Of a stretch of DNA of 64,000 nt, positions 1 through 7,869 are shown in pieces. The position numbers and the translations under genes were made by a program. The notes below the pieces were generated by a model. The model did not search any database. It was given only the letters and a program-made list of their open reading frames with translations, and was not told the DNA's origin. Every line of letters begins with the position of its first letter. Positions within the stretch are counted from its first letter, which is position 1. Origin of the DNA: Nocardioides astragali (GTDB lineage: Bacteria; Actinomycetota; Actinomycetes; Propionibacteriales; Nocardioidaceae); NCBI RefSeq assembly GCF_024436375.1, contig NZ_JAFMZM010000006.1, positions 186,001-250,000 of the forward strand, in the 5' to 3' direction.

Positions 1-714
1 GCCGTGTTCCTCGAGCCGGTGCAGAACGCCGGTGGCTGCTTCCCGCCCCCGCCGGGCTACTTCGAGCGGGTCCGCGAGATCTGCGACCAGTACGACGTAC
101 TGCTCGTCTCCGACGAGGTCATCTGCGCCTTCGGCCGGGTGGGGGAGATGTTCGGCGCCGCCGAGTTCGGCTACCAGCCCGACATCATCACCTGCGCCAA
201 GGGCATGACCTCGGGCTACTCGCCCATCGGCGCGATGATCGCCAGCGACCGGCTGTTCGAGCCGTTCAAGACCGGCACGACCGCGTACGCCCACGGCTAC
301 ACGTTCGGTGGCCACCCCGTCTCGTCGGCCGTGGCCCTGGCCAACCTCGACATCTTCGAGCGCGAGGGCCTGGTCGACCACGTCCAGCAGAACGGGCCGG
401 CCTTCCGGGCGACGCTCGAGAAGCTGCTCGACATCCCGATCGTCGGCGACGTCCGCGGACACGGCTACTTCTACGGCATCGAGCTCGTCAAGGACCGCGA
501 GACCAAGGAGACCTTCGACGACGCCGAGTCCGAGCGCCTGCTGCGCGGCTACCTCTCGGGTGCGCTGTGGCAGGCGGGGCTCTACTGCCGCGCCGACGAC
601 CGCGGCGACCCGGTCATCCAGCTCGCGCCGCCGCTGATCATCGGCCAGCCGGAGTTCGACGACATCGAGCAGCGGCTGCGCTCAGTGCTGACCGGGGCGC
701 TCGACCACCTGTAG
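1..714 (+). CDS. Class III (PLP-dependent) aminotransferase, 3' part
   Basis: The gene enters from the left edge, so its N-terminus is missing; 237 residues are visible. Fold-type I aminotransferase signatures are clear: SDEVICAFGR, where the Asp (codon at 112-114) would contact the PLP pyridine nitrogen, and the TCAKGMTSGY motif, whose Lys (codon at 199-201) would form the Schiff base. A GHPVSSAVALAN stretch follows, as in the omega-amino acid/GABA aminotransferase branch. The family moves an amino group from an omega-amino acid or polyamine to pyruvate or 2-oxoglutarate in the cytoplasm. The substrate cannot be told from this part. It ends with TAG at 714. I am confident of the family but not of a gene name. 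Confidence 0.88.
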   Translation, partial: AVFLEPVQNAGGCFPPPPGYFERVREICDQYDVLLVSDEVICAFGRVGEMFGAAEFGYQPDIITCAKGMTSGYSPIGAMIASDRLFEPFKTGTTAYAHGYTFGGHPVSSAVALANLDIFEREGLVDHVQQNGPAFRATLEKLLDIPIVGDVRGHGYFYGIELVKDRETKETFDDAESERLLRGYLSGALWQAGLYCRADDRGDPVIQLAPPLIIGQPEFDDIEQRLRSVLTGALDHL

Positions 715-732
715 ATGGCGCTGTGCTTTTGG

Positions 733-749
733 CGCTCGCTCCGCTCGCG
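733..749. repeat. GC-rich palindromic repeat, copy 1
   Basis: CGCTCGCTCCGCTCGCG at 733-749 is repeated in inverted orientation at 947-963. A 15-base core GCTCGCTCCGCTCGC recurs at 48090-48104, inside a longer intergenic element. Short intergenic palindromes of this kind are scattered in many high-GC actinobacterial genomes; their function is unknown. Confidence 0.6.
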
Positions 750-946
750 CGTGCTCCCCGCCCCTGAAGACGTCGTCTTCCCTCCTCGCTCGACGGCGCT
801 GCCTCGCTGCGCTCGTCACGCTTGCTCGCTCGTCAGTCCAGACGACGTCGGGCGGGGTGCGCTGTGGCTGAGGCAGTCCGACCGCCTGGCACGAAGGAAG
901 GTCATCGGTGCGCAGCGAGCGCCCAACAGCCGGGGCGCCGAGCACT

Positions 947-963
947 CGCGAGCGGAGCGAGCG
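947..963. repeat. GC-rich palindromic repeat, copy 2 (inverted)
   Basis: CGCGAGCGGAGCGAGCG is the exact reverse complement of 733-749. It ends 11 bases before the chosen trmB start, so it could fold with the first copy into a long-range stem in any transcript running through from the aminotransferase gene. Confidence 0.6.
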
Positions 964-974
964 ACAATAAGCCA

Positions 975-1700
975 GTGAACGACGCCGTACGCCCTGCCCG
1001 CCCGCACCACAAGCTCACCGACGACGGGCGTCGCATGCGCGAGGTCCTGACCTACTCGCGCCGGGGCAGCCGGTTCACCCCCCGACAGGCCGAGGCGTGG
1101 GCCGCGCACCAGGCCGACTGGGTCATTCCCGACGAGGCCGTCGACCGGCCCGACTTCTCACTGACCGAGCGCTTCGGGCGCGACGCGCCGCTGATCGTCG
1201 AGATCGGGTCCGGGGTCGGGGAGGCGACGGCGGTCCTGGCGGCCGCGCGTCCCGACCACAACGTCCTCGCCCTGGAGGTCTGGCTCCCCGGCGTGGCCGA
1301 CTCGCTGTGGCGAGTGGCCGAGGCGGGCGCCGACAACGTCCGCTTCTGCTCGGTCGACGCCGTGTGGTCGCTCGAGCACCTCCTCGCCCCGGCCAGCCTT
1401 GCCGAGGTCTGGACGTTCTTCCCCGACCCGTGGCGCAAGACCAAGCACCACAAGCGCCGCCTGGTCAACCCCGTCAACGCCGCCCTCATCTCCTCCCGCC
1501 TCGTGCCGGGCGGCGCGTGGCGCCTGGCCACGGACTGGGCCGACTACGCCGAGCAGATGGCCGAGGTCCTCGACGCCGAGCCCACTCTCGAGGGCGGTCA
1601 GGTGCCGCGCTGGGCCGAGCGCCCGGTGACGCGCTTCGAGCGCAAGGGGGTCGAGGTCGGTCGCGAGATCACCGACTTCCTCTACCGACGGTCAGCCTGA
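975..1700 (+). CDS. trmB: tRNA (guanine-N7-)-methyltransferase
   Basis: TrmB methylates G46 in the variable loop of tRNAs using S-adenosylmethionine. The 241-residue protein has the SAM-binding motif EIGSGVGEATA and the family hallmark FFPDPWRKTKHHKRR, which contains the Asp and basic residues of the active site. Length fits the family (about 220-260). I chose the GTG at 975 because it follows the repeat-filled upstream stretch and gives a normal N-terminus; ATG at 1035 is a shorter alternative. It converges on the minus-strand gene ending at 1706 with only 5 bases between the stops. Confidence 0.92.
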   Translation: MNDAVRPARPHHKLTDDGRRMREVLTYSRRGSRFTPRQAEAWAAHQADWVIPDEAVDRPDFSLTERFGRDAPLIVEIGSGVGEATAVLAAARPDHNVLALEVWLPGVADSLWRVAEAGADNVRFCSVDAVWSLEHLLAPASLAEVWTFFPDPWRKTKHHKRRLVNPVNAALISSRLVPGGAWRLATDWADYAEQMAEVLDAEPTLEGGQVPRWAERPVTRFERKGVEVGREITDFLYRRSA

Positions 1701-1705
1701 ACGCC

Positions 1706-2092
1706 TCAGTCGATGACCAGTCCGGCTTCGCGCAGGACGTGCTCGAGGCGTAGCCGCTCGGCCTCGTGGTCGGGCCCCTCCCTCACGTCGCTCAACGTGT
1801 CGGGCACGCCCAGCGCCTGGGCCGCCTGGATCAGGAGGTCCTCGTACGCTGCTGCGGCACCGCGTCGCTTGGCCATCGTGGTGCCCGGCTCGGGTGCCCT
1901 CACCTCGGCGTGCAGCCGCCGCAGCGCACGAGCCACGTCCTCGATCGCGGGACCGTCCGGAGCCACCGGTGACGGCGAGAGGCGTTCCCGAACCCGACGG
2001 TGGACCCGCGAGATCTCGTCCTGGCACAGGAACGCGCCGAACGCGATGCCCAGCATCAGCGTGCAGAGGACGAGCGCGACCACCCCGGCCAT
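1706..2092 (-). CDS. Small membrane-anchored hypothetical protein
   Basis: The 128-residue product starts at ATG 2092 with a hydrophobic segment at residues 3-22 (MAGVVALVLCTLMLGIAFGA), likely a signal anchor. The rest is a soluble, charged, mostly helical tail rich in Glu, Arg and Ala. I recognise no domain. It lies 41 bases downstream of the TPR-like gene on the same strand, so the two may be co-transcribed. Longer readings upstream of 2092 would overlap that gene in another frame and look like shadows. Confidence 0.6.
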   Translation of the reverse strand: MAGVVALVLCTLMLGIAFGAFLCQDEISRVHRRVRERLSPSPVAPDGPAIEDVARALRRLHAEVRAPEPGTTMAKRRGAAAAYEDLLIQAAQALGVPDTLSDVREGPDHEAERLRLEHVLREAGLVID

Positions 2093-2133
2093 CCTTCGAC
2101 GGTAGGTCCGCCCGCGGCCTACGGCAAGCAGTG

Positions 2134-2847
2134 CTAGCCGCCCAGGATGCCCAGCTCCTCGTCGACGTAGGGGTCGTGCTCCCCGAGGGCGTCGAGCTCG
2201 GTCCGCAGCGCGAGCTGCATCTCCCGCGCCCTCTCCGTGTGGCCGAGGTGTCGCAGCGACCATGCCACCATCCACCGGGCGACCCGGGTGCGCGCGTCGT
2301 CGCCGATCCGCTCGCGGGCGGTGAGGGCGTCCTCGAACGCGGCGAGGGCGGCCCCGTGGTCGCCGGCGTCCGCGTGCGACATGCCGATGTTGTTGAGGAT
2401 CGAGGCGTCCCAGTCGCGCGCAGCCCTCGCCGAGGCCGTGCGGGCGCGGGCGAGCGCCGCGTGCTGGGCCGCCAGCTGCTCGGTCGGCTCGACCACCAGG
2501 GCGACCATGTGCAGGGCGTCCACCTCGAGCTCCTCCAGCCCGGCCCGCGCAGCAGCTCCGGCCGCCGCCTCGAAGCGCGGCCGCGCAGCCGCCGAGCTGC
2601 CGGCCGAGCGCAGCAGGCGCCCGCGCTCGAGCTCGACGCGCACCCGCGACTCGGCGTCGCCGGCGACCAGGTCGTCCAGCACCGCGTGCCCCTCGTCGTA
2701 CCTCTCCTGGAGCCCGAGCGCCCGCGCCACCTGCGTCCACGCGTGCGTCGCCACGGGTTCTGCCGTCGTGGCGGCGAGGTCCCGGAAGCGCTGCTCGCTG
2801 GCCGCCGGGTCCTCGAAGTCCCAGACGTGCCGCAGGTCGGTCGGCAT
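2134..2847 (-). CDS. Tetratricopeptide-repeat-like protein
   Basis: This 237-residue protein is almost all helix, with repeated A/L-rich helical pairs. One clear TPR-like unit reads NNIGMSHADAGDHGAALAAFEDAL (residues about 155-180), and weaker units lie before and after it. It has no signal peptide or membrane segment, so it is probably a cytoplasmic scaffold. TPR proteins bind other proteins; the partner is unknown. Its start at ATG 2847 faces the divergent lipoprotein gene, 48 bases away. Confidence 0.7.
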   Translation of the reverse strand: MPTDLRHVWDFEDPAASEQRFRDLAATTAEPVATHAWTQVARALGLQERYDEGHAVLDDLVAGDAESRVRVELERGRLLRSAGSSAAARPRFEAAAGAAARAGLEELEVDALHMVALVVEPTEQLAAQHAALARARTASARAARDWDASILNNIGMSHADAGDHGAALAAFEDALTARERIGDDARTRVARWMVAWSLRHLGHTERAREMQLALRTELDALGEHDPYVDEELGILGG

Positions 2848-2895
2848 GTCCGGATCCTAGGGCTCGACAGGCGTCGGTCCCCCTATCCTCGTCGC

Positions 2896-3714
2896 GTGCG
2901 AGTGCCGGGACGAGGCGTGGGAGCGCCGCTGCTGGCCGCGCTAGCCCTGTGCGCGGGATGCACCGGCACCGGCGGGTCGCCCGCGGCCGACGACAGCAGG
3001 ACCCCGACGACCGATGCCACCACAGGTGCGACCGAGGCGCTGCGCGAGCGCTGCCTCTCCGCGATCCCCGAGGACGCGCCGCTCGAGGCGCTGACCCTCC
3101 GGGGCAGGACTGGCGGCGACATCGAGGCTGCCCGCATGGGGCCGGACACCAACGACCGGGTCGCGATCCTACTGCCGCAGGTCGGCGGGATGTGCGGATG
3201 GGGCCGCTGGGCCGCGGCGGCCGCCGAGCAGACCGGGCTCACCTCGCTCCTGGTCAACCCGTGCGGCTACGGCGAGTCCGTGTGCACCCAGGAGGAGGAC
3301 GCGGACGCGCTCAACGAGGTGAGCGCAGCGATCGACCTCGCCCGGCGTGACCTCGGCGCCGAGCGGGTCGTCCTGCTCGGTACGTCGATGGGCGGGTCGC
3401 TGACCGTCATCGCGGTCGCCCGGGGCGCCGACGTCGACGGGTGGGCCGACGTGTCCGGGCCCTCCGCATGGGATGGGGTCCGGCTGGTCACGCTCGCCAC
3501 GGCGCTCCCGCCCGACGGCCTGGTGGTGATGGCACCGAGCGACGGTGAGCAGGCCTTCGATGCCGCCGCGCACCTGGCTCGGTCCGCCGGCGTACCCTTC
3601 GTGGCGGGCAGGAACGGCCATGGCTGGGAGCTGCTCGTCGACCCCGTCAACGGATCCCTGACCCGCATCGGTCGCCGCCTGCTGGACCTGGCGGAGGGCC
3701 GGCCCGGGGCCTGA
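2896..3714 (+). CDS. Putative lipoprotein with alpha/beta-hydrolase fold
   Basis: The 272-residue product begins with a short basic tip and a hydrophobic stretch ending ALCAGC, a slightly unusual lipobox, so it is probably a lipid-anchored extracytoplasmic protein. A Thr/Asp/Ser-rich linker follows. The nucleophile elbow is GTSMGG (G-x-S-x-G) with Ser164, and the likely catalytic His is His242 in NGHGWELL. This suggests an esterase, lipase or peptidase of the dienelactone-hydrolase type; the substrate is unknown. GTG at 2896 is the first in-frame start giving a signal peptide; GTG 2902 is also possible. Confidence 0.72.
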   Translation: MRVPGRGVGAPLLAALALCAGCTGTGGSPAADDSRTPTTDATTGATEALRERCLSAIPEDAPLEALTLRGRTGGDIEAARMGPDTNDRVAILLPQVGGMCGWGRWAAAAAEQTGLTSLLVNPCGYGESVCTQEEDADALNEVSAAIDLARRDLGAERVVLLGTSMGGSLTVIAVARGADVDGWADVSGPSAWDGVRLVTLATALPPDGLVVMAPSDGEQAFDAAAHLARSAGVPFVAGRNGHGWELLVDPVNGSLTRIGRRLLDLAEGRPGA

Positions 3715-3747
3715 CCAGCTCGGCTCGGCCCCGTTCCCCGCTGCGAT

Positions 3748-3777
3748 TTGGCGTGGGCGTGCGGTGTCTGCCAAGAT
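3748..3777 (+). promoter_or_regulatory. Possible S10-operon promoter
   Basis: TTGGCG at 3748-3753 and CAAGAT at 3772-3777 are separated by 18 bases, a plausible but non-consensus sigma-70-like pair about 310 bases before rpsJ. A second weak candidate is TTGACT at 3817-3822, but no good -10 follows it. Confidence 0.35.
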
Positions 3778-3940
3778 GTTCCGGTTGCTCCGGCGGGTCG
3801 CCGGGGTGCGGCAACCTTGACTTCTGAATCGCGTCTCCTTTGATCGAAACAGTCGTCTGTGTGCGCCGCACCGGATCAAGAACTCTTGATCGGAGACCCG
3901 ACCAGATCCGACGACCGTCGGGTGCCACCCAGAGCTGCAC

Positions 3941-3982
3941 CACTTCCCAGGCGGGAAGTGTCGCGAGAAACATGCGCGACAC
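3941..3982 (+). promoter_or_regulatory. S10 leader with two overlapping hairpins
   Basis: CACTTCCC (3941-3948) pairs perfectly with GGGAAGTG (3953-3960). GTGTCGCG (3958-3965) pairs perfectly with CGCGACAC (3975-3982). The two stems share GTG at 3958-3960, so both cannot form fully at once. They lie in the 379-base gap before rpsJ, where other bacteria carry L4-controlled attenuators. I see the pairing directly; the regulatory role is inferred. Confidence 0.5.
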
Positions 3983-4093
3983 GCCCGACCGCGGGGGTCG
4001 GAGGGTGGAGGAGAGACAGGCGGCACAGGCCCACCGGGGGTCGAGTGCCGAAACAGACCAGGCGTACGAGATCGAAGAGGACGAGAGAGACCT

Positions 4094-4402
4094 ATGGCGG
4101 GACAGAAGATCCGCATCAGGCTCAAGGCCTATGACCACGAGGTGATCGACACCTCGGCGCGGAAGATCGTGGACACCGTCACCCGTACGGGTGCGAAGGT
4201 CGCCGGCCCTGTGCCGCTGCCGACCGAGAAGAACGTGTACTGCGTCATCCGTTCGCCCCACAAGTACAAGGACTCCCGCGAGCACTTCGAGATGCGCACC
4301 CACAAGCGCCTGATCGACATCATCGACCCGACGCCGAAGACCGTCGACTCGCTGATGCGTCTCGACCTGCCTGCCGGTGTCGACATCGAGATCAAGCTCT
4401 GA
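4094..4402 (+). CDS. rpsJ: 30S ribosomal protein S10
   Basis: S10 is 102 residues here, the usual length, and sits in the head of the 30S subunit; it also acts as the transcription factor NusE. The family opening GQKIRIRLKAYDHEVID and the SPHKYKDSREHFEMRTHKR block are present. ATG at 4094 is preceded by a GAGAGAC-type ribosome site. It is the first gene of the S10 operon, behind a long leader, and rplC follows after 8 bases. Confidence 0.98.
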   Translation: MAGQKIRIRLKAYDHEVIDTSARKIVDTVTRTGAKVAGPVPLPTEKNVYCVIRSPHKYKDSREHFEMRTHKRLIDIIDPTPKTVDSLMRLDLPAGVDIEIKL

Positions 4403-4410
4403 GGCGCGAC

Positions 4411-5088
4411 ATGGCAAAGACTTTCGAACGCAACGTGAAGGGCCTGCTGGGCACCAAGCTCGGCATGACCCAGCTCTGGGACGAGAACAACAAGGTCGTC
4501 CCCGTGACCGTGATCGCCGCGAGCACCAACGTGGTCACCCAGGTCCGCCAGCCCGAGGTGGACGGCTACAACGCCATCCAGGTCGGCTACGGCGAGATCG
4601 AGGCCCGCAAGGTCAACTCGCCCGAGGCCGGTCACTTCACCAAGGCCGGGGTCACCCCGCGCCGCCACGTGGCCGAGATCCGCACGGCTGACGCCGCCAC
4701 CTACACGGTGGGCCAGGAGCTCGGTGTCGACACCTTCGCCGCCGGCGAGGAGATCGACGTCACCGGCACCAGCAAGGGCAAGGGATTCGCGGGCGTCATG
4801 AAGCGCCACGGCTTCCACGGTGTCGGCGCCTCGCACGGTGCCCACCGCAACCACCGCAAGCCGGGTTCCATCGGTGCCTGCGCCACGCCGGGCCGCGTGT
4901 TCAAGGGCACGCGCATGGCCGGCCGCATGGGCAACGACACGGTCACCACGCAGAACCTGACGGTCCACGCCGTCGACGCCGAGAAGGGACTCATCCTCCT
5001 CAAGGGCGCCGTCCCCGGCCCCCGAGGTGGTCTCGTGGTCCTCCGCTCGGCCGCCAAGAGCACCGCCGTTTCTGGCAAGGAGGCCTGA
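4411..5088 (+). CDS. rplC: 50S ribosomal protein L3
   Basis: L3 (225 residues) is an early-assembly protein near the peptidyl-transferase centre. The opening GLLGTKLGMTQLWDE and the GKGFAGVMKRHGFHG and SHGAHRNHRKPGSIGACATPGRVFKG blocks are typical, including the Gln/His-rich loop that reaches into the 23S rRNA core. It is second in the S10 operon and is followed after 2 bases by rplD. Confidence 0.98.
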   Translation: MAKTFERNVKGLLGTKLGMTQLWDENNKVVPVTVIAASTNVVTQVRQPEVDGYNAIQVGYGEIEARKVNSPEAGHFTKAGVTPRRHVAEIRTADAATYTVGQELGVDTFAAGEEIDVTGTSKGKGFAGVMKRHGFHGVGASHGAHRNHRKPGSIGACATPGRVFKGTRMAGRMGNDTVTTQNLTVHAVDAEKGLILLKGAVPGPRGGLVVLRSAAKSTAVSGKEA

Positions 5089-5090
5089 GC

Positions 5091-5966
5091 ATGGCTGTCA
5101 AGACCGTCAAGGTTGATCTGCCTGCCGAGATCTTCGACGTCGAGGTCAACATCCCGTTGATCCACCAGGTCGTCGTCGCGCAGCAGGCTGCTGCTCGTCA
5201 GGGCACGCACGCCACCAAGACCCGCGCCGACGTGCGCGGTGGTGGCCGCAAGCCCTACAAGCAGAAGGGCACCGGCCGCGCCCGCCAGGGCTCGACCCGC
5301 GCGCCACAGTTCGCCGGTGGTGGCGTCGTCCACGGCCCGCAGCCGCGCAGCTACGACCAGCGCACCCCCAAGAAGATGAAGGCCGCCGCCCTGCGCGGTG
5401 CCCTCTCCGACCGGGCCCGCAACGACCGCGTCCACGTGGTCGAGGCCCTCGTGTCGGGCGACAAGCCCTCCACCAAGGCCGCGCTGGCCTCGCTCGTCTC
5501 GCTGACCGACCGCGTGGGCTACCTCGTGGTGCTCGAGCGCTCCGACGCGATCACCTGGCTCTCGCTGCGCAACGCGCCCGAGGTCCACATCGTCGCCGTC
5601 GACCAGCTCAACACCTACGACGTGCTCAACGCCGACGACATTGTCTTCACCAAGGGTGCCTACGACGCCTTCGTGGGCGGCGCATCTGCCTCCACGACCA
5701 AGGTCGAGAAGCCCGTGGCGGCTGAGAAGCCCGCCAAGGACGAGACGCCCGCCGACGCCCCGGCCCTGCCGGCAGGCGCCAAGGCTCCGCTCAAGAGCGG
5801 CAAGGCCCCCAAGGGCCACGAGGTCCTCGGCAAGCAGTCGGGTGTCTACCTCCTCGAGGGCGACGCGGGCTACGACGACGCCGCTGGTGACTTCTGGTTC
5901 AAGTCCGCAGAGGACGCCGAGGCCGCAGGCCTGACCCGTGACGAGAAGAAGGAGGACGACAAGTGA
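5091..5966 (+). CDS. rplD: 50S ribosomal protein L4 with long C-terminal extension
   Basis: L4 lines the peptide exit tunnel and in some bacteria represses its own operon. The 291-residue protein is about 85 longer than usual. Residues 1 to about 205 are the normal L4 core, with the tunnel loop GGGRKPYKQKGTGRARQGS. The rest is a Lys/Ala/Pro linker and a compact ending with GVYLLEGDAGYDDAAGD, then WFKSAEDAEAAGL. That pattern resembles the small tail domain seen on some actinobacterial proteins. Its stop overlaps the rplW GTG start by 4 bases. Confidence 0.96.
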   Translation: MAVKTVKVDLPAEIFDVEVNIPLIHQVVVAQQAAARQGTHATKTRADVRGGGRKPYKQKGTGRARQGSTRAPQFAGGGVVHGPQPRSYDQRTPKKMKAAALRGALSDRARNDRVHVVEALVSGDKPSTKAALASLVSLTDRVGYLVVLERSDAITWLSLRNAPEVHIVAVDQLNTYDVLNADDIVFTKGAYDAFVGGASASTTKVEKPVAAEKPAKDETPADAPALPAGAKAPLKSGKAPKGHEVLGKQSGVYLLEGDAGYDDAAGDFWFKSAEDAEAAGLTRDEKKEDDK

Positions 5967-6268
5967 GCACCCTGCACAAGGACCACCGCGACGTCCTGAT
6001 CGCCCCGGTCGTCTCGGAGAAGAGCTACGGCCTCCTCGACGCCAACAAGTACACCTTCATCGTCCACCCGGACGCCAACAAGACCGAGATCAAGATCGCG
6101 GTCGAGAAGGTCTTCGACGTCAAGGTCACCTCGGTCAACACCATCAACCGCCAGGGCAAGACGCGCCGCACCAAGTACGGCCTGGGCAAGCGCCCCAACA
6201 CCAAGCGCGCGATCGTCAGCCTCGCCGAGGGCCACCGCATCGACATCTTCGGAGGTCCGGTCTCCTGA
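5963..6268 (+). CDS. rplW: 50S ribosomal protein L23
   Basis: L23 (101 residues) sits at the tunnel exit and docks trigger factor and SRP. The motifs VVSEKSYGLLDANKYTF and KTEIKIAVEKVFDVKVTSVNT, and the basic RQGKTRRTKYGLGKRPNTKRA loop, identify it. The GTG start at 5963 overlaps the rplD stop (GTGA), so translation is likely coupled. Confidence 0.98.
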   Translation: MSTLHKDHRDVLIAPVVSEKSYGLLDANKYTFIVHPDANKTEIKIAVEKVFDVKVTSVNTINRQGKTRRTKYGLGKRPNTKRAIVSLAEGHRIDIFGGPVS

Positions 6269-6293
6269 CCGGGCTCCTGACTAGGAACTGATA

Positions 6294-7130
6294 ATGGCTA
6301 TCCGCAAGTACAAGCCGACCACCCCGGGCCGTCGTGGCTCGTCGGTGGCCGACTTCGTCGAGATCACCCGGACCACGCCCGAGAAGTCGCTGACGCGTCC
6401 GCTGCCCAAGAACGGCGGCCGCAACAACCAGGGCCGGATCACCACCCGTCACAAGGGTGGCGGTCACAAGCGTGCCTACCGCATCATCGACTTCCGTCGC
6501 TACGACAAGGACGGCGTGCCGGCCAAGGTCGCTCACATCGAGTACGACCCCAACCGCACCGCTCGCATCGCGCTGCTCCACTACGCCGACGGCGAGAAGC
6601 GCTACATCGTGGCGCCCAAGGGCCTCGAGCAGGGCACGGCCGTCGAGGCCGGTCCCAACGCCGACATCAAGCCCGGCAACAACCTCCCGCTGCGCAACAT
6701 CCCGGTCGGTACGACCATCCACTGCGTGGAGCTTCGTCCGGGCGGCGGCGCCAAGATCGCCCGCTCGGCCGGCAACTCCGCCCAGCTGGTCGCCCGCGAG
6801 GGAAGCCGCGCGACGCTGCGCCTGCCCTCGGGCGAGATGCGCTTCGTCGACGTGCGCTGCCGCGCGACGATCGGTGAGGTCGGCAACGCCGAGCAGTCCA
6901 ACATCAACTGGGGCAAGGCCGGCCGCATGCGGTGGAAGGGCGTTCGCCCGACCGTCCGCGGTGTCGTCATGAACCCGGTCGACCACCCGCACGGTGGTGG
7001 TGAGGGCAAGACGTCCGGTGGTCGCCACCCCGTCTCCCCCTGGGGCAAGCCCGAGGGCCGTACGCGCAAGCGCAAGGCCAGCGACTCCCAGATCATCCGT
7101 CGTCGCAAGTCCGGCAAGGGTAGGAAGTAA
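6294..7130 (+). CDS. rplB: 50S ribosomal protein L2
   Basis: L2 (278 residues) is essential for subunit joining and peptidyl transfer. The family landmarks are present: RNNQGRITTRHKGGGHK near the N-terminus and the universally conserved VMNPVDHPHGGGEGK loop, whose His lies close to the catalytic centre. The basic C-terminus ends in RRRKSGKGRK. It starts 25 bases after rplW and is followed closely by rpsS. Confidence 0.98.
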   Translation: MAIRKYKPTTPGRRGSSVADFVEITRTTPEKSLTRPLPKNGGRNNQGRITTRHKGGGHKRAYRIIDFRRYDKDGVPAKVAHIEYDPNRTARIALLHYADGEKRYIVAPKGLEQGTAVEAGPNADIKPGNNLPLRNIPVGTTIHCVELRPGGGAKIARSAGNSAQLVAREGSRATLRLPSGEMRFVDVRCRATIGEVGNAEQSNINWGKAGRMRWKGVRPTVRGVVMNPVDHPHGGGEGKTSGGRHPVSPWGKPEGRTRKRKASDSQIIRRRKSGKGRK

Positions 7131-7135
7131 CCGAC

Positions 7136-7417
7136 ATGCCTCGCAGCCTGAAGAAGGGCCCCTTCATCGACGACCACCTTCAGAAGAAGGTGGACGCCGA
7201 GAACGCGAAGGGCAGCCACAACGTCATCAAGACCTGGTCGCGCCGGTCGATGATCGTGCCCGACATGATCGGTCACACCATCGCCGTGCACGACGGTCGC
7301 AAGCACGTCCCTGTCTTCGTGACCGACTCCATGGTCGGCCACAAGCTCGGGGAGTTCGCCCCCACCCGCACCTACCGCGGGCACGTCAAGGAAGACCGGA
7401 AGGGACGCCGTCGATGA
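7136..7417 (+). CDS. rpsS: 30S ribosomal protein S19
   Basis: S19 (93 residues) binds the 30S head with S13. It opens PRSLKKGPFIDDHLQKKV and contains TWSRRSMIVPDMIGHTIAVHDG and LGEFAPTRTYRGH, all typical. The stop overlaps the rplV start by 4 bases (ATGA), which implies coupled translation. Confidence 0.98.
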   Translation: MPRSLKKGPFIDDHLQKKVDAENAKGSHNVIKTWSRRSMIVPDMIGHTIAVHDGRKHVPVFVTDSMVGHKLGEFAPTRTYRGHVKEDRKGRRR

Positions 7418-7869
7418 GCACCACCGAGCGCAGCCGCACCAGTGCGCGCCGCGAGTCGCTGCTCGGCGACCAGCCGGGCGCGTTCGCCAGCGCACGCTAC
7501 GTGCGGATCACCCCGATGAAGGCCCGCCGTGTCGTCGACATGGTCCGCGGCCTCCAGGTCGACGAGGCCCTGACCCTGCTGCAGTTCGCGCCGCAGGCCG
7601 CCTCCGAGACCGTCTACAAGGTGCTGGAGAGCGCCGTCGCCAACGCGGAGACGACTGAGGGCCTCAACCGGGCCGACCTCGTCCTCTCCGTCGCCATGGT
7701 CGACGAGGGCCCGACGATGAAGCGTTGGCGTCCGCGTGCCCAGGGCCGTGCCACCCGCATCAACAAGCGCACGAGCCACATCACCCTCGCGGTGCAGCCG
7801 GCCGACGCGCTGACCACCGCCAAGCAGGGCAAGAACGGCCGTGCCACGAAGAACGGAAGGAGTGCCTGA
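7414..7869 (+). CDS. rplV: 50S ribosomal protein L22
   Basis: L22 (151 residues) lines the exit tunnel; its beta hairpin is the site of macrolide resistance mutations. The core ARYVRITPMKARRVVDMVRG and the hairpin region MKRWRPRAQGRATRINKRTSHI are clear. An N-terminal extension of about 25 residues and a basic C-terminal tail are common in actinobacteria. ATG at 7414 overlaps the rpsS stop, and its own stop shares one base with the rpsC start. Confidence 0.97.
   Translation: MSTTERSRTSARRESLLGDQPGAFASARYVRITPMKARRVVDMVRGLQVDEALTLLQFAPQAASETVYKVLESAVANAETTEGLNRADLVLSVAMVDEGPTMKRWRPRAQGRATRINKRTSHITLAVQPADALTTAKQGKNGRATKNGRSA

Larger units (their letters stand above)
715..974. other. Gene-free stretch with low-complexity inverted repeats
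   Basis: About 260 bases separate the aminotransferase stop from the trmB start. No convincing gene is present: open frames exist but look like GC-bias shadows. The stretch holds a 17-base inverted repeat pair (733-749 and 947-963), a short dyad GAAGAC-GTC-GTCTTC at 766-780 and several CGCTCG-type runs. A promoter for trmB may lie here but I see no clear -35/-10 pair. Confidence 0.6.

Noticed and set aside
1894..2895. Upstream extension of the lipoprotein hydrolase frame
   Set aside because: It is Arg/Pro-rich and antisense to two minus-strand genes; the signal peptide starts at 2896.
3817..3845. TTGACT in the S10 leader as the main promoter
   Set aside because: The bases at the -10 distance (TTTGAT/TTGATC) fit poorly; listed only as a weak alternative.
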